This document shows positions 56,948 through 64,000 of a DNA stretch of 64,000 nucleotides, in pieces; the first letter of the stretch is position 1; every line of letters begins with the position of its first letter. Source of the DNA: Streptomyces sp. NBC_01260 (lineage in GTDB: Bacteria; Actinomycetota; Actinomycetes; Streptomycetales; Streptomycetaceae); assembly GCF_036226405.1 (NCBI RefSeq), contig NZ_CP108464.1:3286001-3350000 (forward strand), read 5' to 3'. The translations under genes were made by a program, and so were the position numbers. The notes beneath the pieces were generated by a model. The model was given only the letters and a program-made list of their open reading frames with translations. It was not told the origin of the DNA and made no database searches.

Positions 56948-58942
56948 ATGCACATCCGCACCGAACTCCCGTACGAGACGACCCACGAGGACATCCGTAT
57001 CCCGCTGCCGGACGGCACCCGGCTGTACGCCCGGATCTGGCGGCCGGTCACCGATGAACCGGTGCCCGCCCTGCTTGAGTACCTGCCCTACCGGCTGAGC
57101 GACTGGACGGCGCCGCGCGACTGGCAGCGCCACCCCTGGTACGCGGGCCACGGCTACGCCTCGGTGCGCGTCGACGTGCGCGGCCACGGCAACAGCGAGG
57201 GGCTGCCGGGCGACGAGTACGACGCGGCCGAGCTCGCGGACGGCGTCGCCGTCATCCACTGGCTGGCCCAGCAGGAGTGGTGCTCGGGCCGCGTCGGCAT
57301 GTTCGGCATCTCCTGGGGCGGCTTCAACTCCCTCCAGATCGCCGCGCTCGCCCCCGAGCCGCTGAAGGCGATCGTCACCGTGTGCTCGACGGACGACCGC
57401 TACGACAACGACGTCCACTACATGGGCGGCTCGGTCCTCGCCGTGGACATGCACGCCTGGGCCGCCACGATGCTGGCCTTCGTCTGCCGGCCGCCCGACC
57501 CGGCCCAGGTCGGCGACGCGTGGAAGGACATGTGGCTGGAACGGCTCGAAGCGGTCGACCCCTTCATCCACACCTGGCTGGCCCACCAGACACGCGACGA
57601 CTACTGGAAGCACGGCAGCGTCTGCGAGGACTACTCCGCCATCAAGGCGAACGTCCTGGCGGTCGGCGGCTGGCACGACCCGTACCGCGACACCGTCCTC
57701 CGGCTCGTCGAGCACCTGGACCCGGCGAAGGTCCGCGGGCTGATCGGGCCGTGGTCGCACCAGTACCCCGACCGCGGTCTGCCGCCGGGGCCCGGCATCG
57801 GCTTCCTCCAGGAGACGCTGCGCTGGTGGGACCAGCACCTGAAGGAGAAGGACACCGGCGTCATGTCGGAGCCACTGCTGCGCTCCTGGATCAGCGAGTC
57901 GCACCGGCCCGCCACGGTCTACGAGACGCTGCCCGGCCGCTGGGTCGGGGACACCAGCTGGCCGTCGGAGAACGTCGCGCCCGTCGCGTACGCCCTCAAG
58001 GGCGGCCCGCAGACCGTCCACTCGCCACAGCAGACCGGGGTGGACGCGGGCCGGTTCTTCCCGTTCGGCAACGACGCCGACCTACCGCCCGACCAGCGCG
58101 ACGAGGACGCCAAGTCGGTGTGCTTCGAGTTCCCGGTCGAGGACGCCCCGATCGAGATCCTGGGCCGCCCCTGGGTGCAGCTGCGCATCCGGATGGACGT
58201 ACCGCGCGGCCAGGCCGTCGCCCGGCTCTGCGACGTCGCCCCCGACGGCTCCTCCACGCTCGTCACCCGCGGCGTCCTCAACCTCGCCGCCCGGCACGGC
58301 CGGGACCGCGCCCAGGACTGGCCGGTGGGGGCGACCGAGGACGTGACGTTCGAGCTGAACGGCATCGGGCACACCTTCCCGCCCGGCCACCGGATCAGGC
58401 TCGCGATCTCCTCCTCGTACTGGCCCTGGATCTGGCCGCAGGCCGGTTCGGCGGGCTTCACGCTGGACGCCGAGGGCAGCTTCGTCGAACTGCCGGTGCG
58501 CCGGCACACCGAGGACCCCGCGATCCACTTCGAGGAGCCGGAGCAGTCGCAGCCGCTCGGTGTCGTCTACCCGGCCACGCTCGACGAGCAGCGCCCCGAG
58601 CGCCTGGTGATCCGCGATGTCGCCAAGGGCGAGTGGCGGATGGAGGTGGACCCGCGCTACGGCGGCACCCGGGTCTACCCGGACGGCCTCGAATTCACCG
58701 AGGACGCGGTCGAGACGTACACGATCCAGGAGAGCGACCCGCTCTCCGCACGCACCCGCTCCGACTGGACGGTCCGGCTGCACCGCCCGGAGATGGCCTG
58801 GGACACGCTGATCGAGACGCGCTCCGAGATCTCCGCCGACGCGACCCACTTCATCACCTCCAACGAGGTGGTCTGCAAGGACAGCGGCGACGTCGTCTTC
58901 CACCGGACCTGGGAGAAGCGCATCCCGCGCACCGCGGGCTGA
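56948..58942 (+). CDS. CocE/NonD-family hydrolase (S15-type)
   Basis: 664 residues. Alpha/beta-hydrolase domain 1-about 310 with oxyanion YLPYRLSDW region, nucleophile Ser in GISWGG, a cap domain, and the C-terminal jelly-roll domain (about 410-650). Family includes X-Pro dipeptidyl peptidase and cocaine esterase. The gene order after a peptide transporter suggests cleavage of imported peptides or esters. No signal peptide, so cytoplasmic. Confidence 0.92.
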   Translation: MHIRTELPYETTHEDIRIPLPDGTRLYARIWRPVTDEPVPALLEYLPYRLSDWTAPRDWQRHPWYAGHGYASVRVDVRGHGNSEGLPGDEYDAAELADGVAVIHWLAQQEWCSGRVGMFGISWGGFNSLQIAALAPEPLKAIVTVCSTDDRYDNDVHYMGGSVLAVDMHAWAATMLAFVCRPPDPAQVGDAWKDMWLERLEAVDPFIHTWLAHQTRDDYWKHGSVCEDYSAIKANVLAVGGWHDPYRDTVLRLVEHLDPAKVRGLIGPWSHQYPDRGLPPGPGIGFLQETLRWWDQHLKEKDTGVMSEPLLRSWISESHRPATVYETLPGRWVGDTSWPSENVAPVAYALKGGPQTVHSPQQTGVDAGRFFPFGNDADLPPDQRDEDAKSVCFEFPVEDAPIEILGRPWVQLRIRMDVPRGQAVARLCDVAPDGSSTLVTRGVLNLAARHGRDRAQDWPVGATEDVTFELNGIGHTFPPGHRIRLAISSSYWPWIWPQAGSAGFTLDAEGSFVELPVRRHTEDPAIHFEEPEQSQPLGVVYPATLDEQRPERLVIRDVAKGEWRMEVDPRYGGTRVYPDGLEFTEDAVETYTIQESDPLSARTRSDWTVRLHRPEMAWDTLIETRSEISADATHFITSNEVVCKDSGDVVFHRTWEKRIPRTAG

Positions 58943-58952
58943 ACGATGCCTA

Positions 58953-58988
58953 TGTATCCCCGCGTTCCTCCGGATGCGCGGGGATACA
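58953..58988 (+). terminator. 12-bp hairpin after CocE hydrolase
   Basis: TGTATCCCCGCG (58953-58964) pairs perfectly with 58977-58988 around a 12-nt loop, 11 bases after the stop. Confidence 0.75.
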
Positions 58989-59091
58989 GCGGCACTTTCC
59001 GGGCATCGGGGGACCGTTGGGGCTCTGCCGCCGGGTGACACCCCCGACGTAACGTGTCCCTCAAGCGACCTGGAAAGCGAGGCAGCAACAG

Positions 59092-60321
59092 ATGCCCGAG
59101 CAGAGCAGCCCGCTCGAACTGGCCGAGGGCGATCCCTTCGGCCCGCACAACCTTCCGTACGGCGTTTTCTCCGCCCCCGACCGGCCCGGTGAGCGACGGG
59201 TCGGCGTCCGCATCGGCAGCCATGTGCTGGACGCCGGCGCGGCCGCGCTGGCCCTCGGCTCGCCCTACGCGCAACTGCTGGCCCAGCCCGACCTGATGCC
59301 GCTGCTCGCGGCCGGCCGCACCGCCTGGAGCGATGTGCGCCGGGCGCTTACCGCGTGGGTGACGGTCCCGGCCCACCGCGCGGACATAGAGCCACTGCTG
59401 CACCCGGTGGACTCCGTGACGCTCCACCTGCCCTACCGGGTGGCGGACTACGTCGACTTCTACGCCAGCGAGAACCACGCCACCAACGTCGGCCGGATCT
59501 TCCGCCCGGACGGTGACGCGCTCACGCCCAACTGGAAGCATCTGCCCATCGGTTACCACGGCAGGGCGGGCACGGTCGTGGTCTCCGGCACGGATGTGAC
59601 GCGCCCGTCGGGCCAGCGCAAGGCCCCCGCCGACCCGGCTCCGGTCTTCGGCCCGTCCGTGAAGCTGGACATCGAGGCCGAGGTCGGATTCGTCGTCGGC
59701 ACCGGCTCCGAGCAGGGCCGTCCCGTCGCACTCGCCGACTTCCGCGAGCACGTCTTCGGCCTGTCTCTGCTCAACGACTGGTCGGCGCGCGACATCCAGG
59801 CGTGGGAGTACGTACCGCTGGGACCCTTCCTCGGCAAGTCGTTCGCCACCTCGGTATCGGCCTGGGTGACCCCGCTGGAGGCCCTGGACGCCGCCCGCAC
59901 CGCCCCGCCCGCACGCGACTTCCCGCTGCTGCCCTACCTCGACGACACGGACGAGGAGCAGCCCGGCGGCTTCGACCTCCGGCTCTCCGTCGCCATCAAC
60001 GGCCAGGTCGTCGCGGAACCGCCGTTCTCCACCATGTACTGGACGGCGGCCCAGCAGCTGGCGCAGATGACGGTGAACGGCGCCTCGCTGCGCACCGGTG
60101 ACCTGTACGGCTCCGGCACCATCAGCGGCGCCGAGCCCGCCCAGCGCGGCTCGCTGCTCGAACTCACCTGGAACGGCCGCGATCCGCTGGAACTCCCCGA
60201 GGGCAAGCGGACGTTCCTGGAGGACGGCGACACGGTGACGCTGACGGCCTGGGCACCGGGACCGGACGGCACCCGGGTCGGTCTCGGCGAGGTGACCGGA
60301 CGGATCGTCTCCGCGCCATGA
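59092..60321 (+). CDS. fahA: fumarylacetoacetase
   Basis: 409 residues, near the usual length. Metal and substrate residues in DFYASENHATNVG, the GYHGRAGTVVVSG motif and the NDWSARDIQAWEYVPLGPF motif are present. Last step of tyrosine/phenylalanine catabolism, giving fumarate and acetoacetate. Overlaps the next ORF by ATGA. Confidence 0.95.
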   Translation: MPEQSSPLELAEGDPFGPHNLPYGVFSAPDRPGERRVGVRIGSHVLDAGAAALALGSPYAQLLAQPDLMPLLAAGRTAWSDVRRALTAWVTVPAHRADIEPLLHPVDSVTLHLPYRVADYVDFYASENHATNVGRIFRPDGDALTPNWKHLPIGYHGRAGTVVVSGTDVTRPSGQRKAPADPAPVFGPSVKLDIEAEVGFVVGTGSEQGRPVALADFREHVFGLSLLNDWSARDIQAWEYVPLGPFLGKSFATSVSAWVTPLEALDAARTAPPARDFPLLPYLDDTDEEQPGGFDLRLSVAINGQVVAEPPFSTMYWTAAQQLAQMTVNGASLRTGDLYGSGTISGAEPAQRGSLLELTWNGRDPLELPEGKRTFLEDGDTVTLTAWAPGPDGTRVGLGEVTGRIVSAP

Positions 60322-60566
60322 TCCCGCCGCCGCCCGAACCGACGCTGCCCGAGGAACTGCTGCTGCTCGCGCCGGACCCCCGGCGCGGCAGACCGTACTG
60401 CCGCAGCCGCTTCCTGGAGTACGCGATGGCCGGGGCGGCCCTGGCCGAGCTGTCACTCCAGGGGTGGATCACCGAAGAGCGCGGACGGGCACTCGCCGCA
60501 CTCGTCTCGGCGGCGGACCTGTCCCGCTTCGTCGCCGCCGACCGGACCAGGCGGGGCGGCGGGTAG
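60318..60566 (+). pseudogene. shortened GPP34 (GOLPH3-like) gene
   Basis: 82 residues. It begins LPEELLLLAPDPRRG and RFLEYAMAGAALAEL, the N-terminus of the GPP34 family (about 220 residues), but after about residue 55 jumps to ALAALVSAADLSRFVAADRTRR, which resembles the far C-terminus. About 130 residues in between are missing, so this looks like an internally deleted copy. It is read through from fahA by an ATGA overlap and may still be translated. Confidence 0.65.
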
Positions 60567-60714
60567 GTATCCGCCCGGCGCGGGCGCCGACGGGTGCCCG
60601 CGCGAGGGGCGCCGGTCAGTGCTGCGGGAGGCGTTCACACGTTCGGGGGAGCCTCATCCGGTTCCCGGCGGATACCCTGAAACCTCCCGCGAGACTGCGT
60701 CCATGGGAGCACTG

Positions 60715-61323
60715 ATGAGCATCGAACCCGAGGCCTCCGAGCCGCGGTGGGCGGTCCCGCCCGTGGGCGGCTGGACCGCCGATGACCTGGACACGCTTCC
60801 CAATCTGCCTCCGCACACGGAGCTGATCGACGGGAGCCTGGTTTTCGTGAGTCCGCAGACCGTATTCCACGAGCGCGCGATCGACTATCTCAAGTGGCAG
60901 TTGCAGTCACTCGCGCCGCTCGACCTGGAGGTCTTTCGGGAATTCACCATCGACGTCGACTTCCAGAACCGCCCCGAGCCCGATGTGGTCGTCGTCCGCG
61001 CCGACGCGGTCGAGAGTCTGCGGCAGACCCGGTTCCCCGCGAGCAGTGTGCTGCTCGCGATCGAGGTCGTGTCCGACGAGTCCATCACGCGTGACCGTGA
61101 GACCAAGCCCGTGAAGTACGCGCGGGCGAAGATCCCGCACTACTGGCGGGTGGAGAACCAGGACGGCCGCGCCGTCGTCTACGTCTTCGAGCTGGAGCCG
61201 GCGACCGGGGCCTACACCTCCACCGGGATCTTCCATGACCGGATGAAGGTGTCCGCGCCCTTCCCCGTCGACCTCGACCTGACCGCGATCGTCTCCCGCC
61301 GCCGGGCGACGGCCTCCGAGTAG
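60715..61323 (+). CDS. Uma2 (DUF820) family PD-(D/E)XK-like endonuclease
   Basis: 202 residues. The fold shows TELIDGSLVFVSPQ, RPEPDVVVVR and VLLAIEVVSDESITRDRETKPVKYARAKIPHYW (in part), with the nuclease-type Asp, Glu and Lys positions. Function unknown in this family, which is often in multiple copies in actinobacteria. GGGAG precedes the ATG at 60715. Confidence 0.88.
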   Translation: MSIEPEASEPRWAVPPVGGWTADDLDTLPNLPPHTELIDGSLVFVSPQTVFHERAIDYLKWQLQSLAPLDLEVFREFTIDVDFQNRPEPDVVVVRADAVESLRQTRFPASSVLLAIEVVSDESITRDRETKPVKYARAKIPHYWRVENQDGRAVVYVFELEPATGAYTSTGIFHDRMKVSAPFPVDLDLTAIVSRRRATASE

Positions 61324-61351
61324 ACCGGCCGCCGCCCGCCGCGCCTCGGGC

Positions 61352-63451
61352 TCACTCGTACTCGGGCGGCTCCTCGTCCCAGCCGAACTCCGGATCGGCG
61401 TCCTGGACGGCGGGGCGGGGCGCTACGGCAGGTGCGGGTACGGCAGGTGCGGGTACGGCCGCCGGGGCGGGGGCCGCTTCCGCGGTCGGTGCCGGGGCCG
61501 CTTCCGGCGCGGGGGCCGGGGGCTGTGCCGGGGCCGAGGGCTGTGCCGGGGCCGAGGTCTCCGCGGGTGCGTCGCCGAACGACGCGAGCACCTCCAGCAC
61601 CCCGTCCCCGTACGTCGCCAGCTTCTTCTCCCCCAGGCCGCTGACACCACCGAGCTCGGCGGTCGAGCCCGGACGCAGCGTCGCGATCTCGCGCAGCGTC
61701 GCGTCGTGGAAGATCACGTACGCCGGGAGGCCCAGCTCCTTCGCCTGGGCGCCGCGCCAGGCGCGCAGCGCCTCGAACACCGGCACGGCCTGCTCGGGCA
61801 GCTCGGCGGCCGCCGCCGAGGACTTCGCCTTCCGGTCGCCCTTCGAGGAGCGCGACGCGGGCTTCGGCGCCTCCTTGCGCAGCAGCACCTCGCGCTCCCG
61901 GCCGAGGACCGAACCGCTCTCCTCCGTCAGCACCAGCGTGCCGTACTCGCCCTCGACCGCGAGGAGGCCCTGGGCCAGCAGCTGCCGGACCACACCCCGC
62001 CACTCCGCCTCGGCCAGCTCCTCGCCGATGCCGAACACCGAGAGCTGGTCGTGGTCGAACTGGATGATCTTCGCCGTCTTGCGGCCCAGCAGGATGTCGA
62101 TGATCTGGCCGGCGCCGAACTTCTGCCCGCGCTCCCGCTTCAGCCGTACCACCGTGGACAGCAGCTTCTGGGAGACCACGGTGCCGTCCCAGGTCTCGGG
62201 CGGGGCCAGGCAGGTGTCGCAGTTGCCGCAGGAGGCCGTGGCGGGCTCCTGGCCGAAGTACTTCAGCAGCTGGGCCCGGCGGCACCGCACGGTCTCGCAC
62301 AGGGCCAGCATGGAGTCCAGGTGCGAGGCGGCCCGGCGGCGGAAGGCCTCGTCGCCCTCGCCGCCCTGGATGAGCTTGCGCTGCTGGACGACGTCCTGGA
62401 GCCCGTAGGCCATCCAGGCCGTGGAGGGGGCGCCGTCCCGGCCGGCCCGGCCCGTCTCCTGGTAGTACCCCTCGACGGACTTCGGCAGGTCGAGGTGGGC
62501 GACGAAGCGCACGTCCGGCTTGTCGATGCCCATGCCGAAGGCGATCGTCGCGACGACGACCAGGCCCTCCTCGCGCAGGAAGCGGGACTGGTGGCGCGCT
62601 CGGGTGCCGGCGTCCAGACCCGCGTGGTAGGGGACGGCCTCGATGCCATTGCGGCAGAGGTACTCGGCGGTCTTCTCGGTGGAGTTGCGCGAGAGGCAGT
62701 AGACGATGCCCGCGTCCCCGGCGTGCTCCTCCTTGAGGAAGGACAGCAGCTGCTTCTTCGGGTCGGCCTTGGGCACGATGCGGTACTGGATGTTGGGCCG
62801 GTCGAAGCCCGCCACGAAGTGCTTGGCGTCGGGCATGCCCAGGCGCTGGGTGATCTCCTGGTGCGTGGCCGCGGTCGCCGTCGCCGTGAGCGCGATACGC
62901 GGTACGTCGGGCCAGCGCTCGCCCAGCACGGACAGGGCCAGGTAGTCGGGCCGGAAGTCGTGGCCCCACTGGGCGACGCAGTGCGCCTCGTCGATGGCGA
63001 AGACGGAGATCTCACCGCGGGAGAGCAGACCGAGGGTGGAGTCCAGCCGGAGCCGCTCCGGGGCCAGGTACAGCAGGTCGAGCTCGCCCGCGACGTACTG
63101 GGCCTCCATGGAGCGCCGCTCGTCCAGGTCCTGCGTGGAGTTGACGAACCCGGCCCGCACGCCCAGCGCCCGCAGGGCATCCACCTGGTCCTGCATCAGG
63201 GCGATCAGCGGCGAGATGACGATGCCCGTACCGGACCTGACCAGGGACGGGATCTGGTAGCAGAGCGACTTGCCGCCGCCGGTCGGCATGAGCACGACGG
63301 CGTCGCCGCCGGCCACCACATGGTCGACGACCGCTTCCTGCTCGCCCCGGAACGCCTCGTACCCGAAAACCCGGTGGAGCGTCTGCCGCGCATCACTCTC
63401 GGTCACACCCATGGTCACGCCTGTCACACCTGTCACGCCCGTCCCGCTCAT
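61352..63451 (-). CDS. recQ: RecQ-type ATP-dependent DNA helicase
   Basis: 699 residues from ATG 63451. Helicase motifs: Walker [17 protein letters not shown] ([15 protein letters not shown]), SNT-type [15 protein letters not shown]. Zinc site CRRAQ...CGNCDTC, winged helix, then an HRDC domain. The C-terminal 75 residues are Ala/Pro/Glu-rich and disordered. The start region has a VTG repeat ([11 protein letters not shown]). ATG 63490 and 63412 are alternatives. Confidence 0.93.
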   Translation of the reverse strand: MSGTGVTGVTGVTMGVTESDARQTLHRVFGYEAFRGEQEAVVDHVVAGGDAVVLMPTGGGKSLCYQIPSLVRSGTGIVISPLIALMQDQVDALRALGVRAGFVNSTQDLDERRSMEAQYVAGELDLLYLAPERLRLDSTLGLLSRGEISVFAIDEAHCVAQWGHDFRPDYLALSVLGERWPDVPRIALTATATAATHQEITQRLGMPDAKHFVAGFDRPNIQYRIVPKADPKKQLLSFLKEEHAGDAGIVYCLSRNSTEKTAEYLCRNGIEAVPYHAGLDAGTRARHQSRFLREEGLVVVATIAFGMGIDKPDVRFVAHLDLPKSVEGYYQETGRAGRDGAPSTAWMAYGLQDVVQQRKLIQGGEGDEAFRRRAASHLDSMLALCETVRCRRAQLLKYFGQEPATASCGNCDTCLAPPETWDGTVVSQKLLSTVVRLKRERGQKFGAGQIIDILLGRKTAKIIQFDHDQLSVFGIGEELAEAEWRGVVRQLLAQGLLAVEGEYGTLVLTEESGSVLGREREVLLRKEAPKPASRSSKGDRKAKSSAAAAELPEQAVPVFEALRAWRGAQAKELGLPAYVIFHDATLREIATLRPGSTAELGGVSGLGEKKLATYGDGVLEVLASFGDAPAETSAPAQPSAPAQPPAPAPEAAPAPTAEAAPAPAAVPAPAVPAPAVAPRPAVQDADPEFGWDEEPPEYE

Positions 63452-63518
63452 CGCTCTGTCCCCCGGCATCCGGCCCGTTCTGTCCCGCACTCCCCTGCCA
63501 CGATAGGCGCCGCCTACG

Positions 63519-63561
63519 ACAGCGCCGGACGGGCTTGACTTCCAAGCCCGTCCGGCGCTGT
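63519..63561 (-). terminator. 19-bp perfect hairpin ending the main nuo operon
   Basis: Arms 63519-63537 and 63543-63561 pair perfectly around a 5-nt loop. It lies 22 bases after the nuoN stop on the minus strand and before recQ. Confidence 0.85.
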
Positions 63562-63583
63562 TCCAGCGGTGGTGCGTCCGCCC

Positions 63584-64000
63584 CTACCGCACGAAGACTC
63601 CCGCCTGGCTCGCCAGGTCCAGGAAGTACTGCGGGGCCAGGCCCAGCACCAGCGTGACCGCGACCCCGACCGCGATCGTGGTCATCGTCAGCGGGGACGG
63701 GACGGCGACCGTGGGGCCGTCCGCCTTCGGCTCACTGAAGAACATCAGCACGATGACGCGGATGTAGAAGAACGCGGCGATCGCCGAGGAGATCACACCG
63801 ACGACGACCAGTCCGCCGGCGCCGCCGTCGGCCGCGGCCTTGAACACCGCGAACTTCCCGGCGAAGCCCGAGGTGAGCGGGATACCGGCGAAGGCCAGCA
63901 GGAACACCGCGAAGACCGCGGCGACCAGCGGCGAGCGACGGCCGAGCCCGGCCCACTTCGACAGATGCGTGGCCTCGCCGCCCGCGTCACGCACCAGGGT
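63584..64000 (-). CDS. nuoN: NADH-quinone oxidoreductase subunit N, main operon (partial, 5' end outside window)
   Basis: 139 C-terminal residues; the frame continues past the right edge. The segment LLAFAGIPLTSGFAGKFAVF and the following two helices match NuoN. It differs from the nuoN at 20709-22232, so this is the last gene of the main nuo operon. Ends before a strong terminator. Confidence 0.9.
   Translation of the reverse strand, partial: TLVRDAGGEATHLSKWAGLGRRSPLVAAVFAVFLLAFAGIPLTSGFAGKFAVFKAAADGGAGGLVVVGVISSAIAAFFYIRVIVLMFFSEPKADGPTVAVPSPLTMTTIAVGVAVTLVLGLAPQYFLDLASQAGVFVR

Overview
This is high-G+C actinobacterial DNA, almost certainly Streptomyces. Evidence: strongly G/C-ending codons, many GTG and some TTG starts, genes overlapping by one to four bases, a tRNA-Tyr carrying an integrated element with a TraB-type DNA translocase, and two sets of NADH dehydrogenase genes with a polyprenyl synthase between them. 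From memory, the chromosomal gene order resembles the Streptomyces coelicolor region between its main nuo operon and its second, shorter nuo cluster.
Bases 1 to about 16,146 are an actinomycete integrative and conjugative element (AICE) of the pSAM2 type, integrated at the 3' end of tRNA-Tyr(GTA). Its left end lies outside the window. Left to right it holds: a low-G+C cargo gene for a NACHT-type NTPase with pentapeptide-like and propeller-like regions (possible phage defence); a YdcF/GntR regulator pair with a triple palindromic operator; a leader segment with two hairpins, a 30-residue ORF and a tRNA-like fold; a run of overlapping transfer and spread genes; the FtsK-like translocase TraB; 12-bp CGACAAG repeats (candidate transfer locus); a primase-polymerase and a DUF3631 helicase-like protein; a cluster of CCGCCAC iterons with a long palindrome (candidate replication origin); then xis and int.
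The chromosome resumes at tRNA-Tyr. Bases 16.4-20.6 kb carry YajQ, an ogt-alkB alkylation-repair pair, a GlsB-type membrane protein, YccF, HtpX and an MscL with a zinc ribbon. Bases 20.7-30.7 kb are a reverse-strand nuo cluster A-B-C-H-I-J-K-L-M-N with no D, E, F or G. It is divergent from two closely related histidine kinases and a response regulator, followed by korAB (2-oxoacid:ferredoxin oxidoreductase). A reduced-ferredoxin electron route into a partial complex I is a plausible but unproven reading.
Bases 38-50.6 kb hold a KimA-like permease, an HxlR/NmrA redox-switch pair, RarD, a flavin monooxygenase, a glycine-rich surface protein coupled to a class F sortase, a glyoxalase-fold protein, remnants of a DUF5753/DUF397 pair, an acetyltransferase, a HAD phosphatase, a methyltransferase and a TetR regulator. 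Bases 50.7-64 kb hold an ABC exporter, a LolA/DUF2092-like protein, a polyprenyl diphosphate synthase, a peptide transporter with a CocE-type hydrolase, fumarylacetoacetase, a shortened GPP34 gene, a Uma2 protein, RecQ and the 3' end of the main operon's nuoN.
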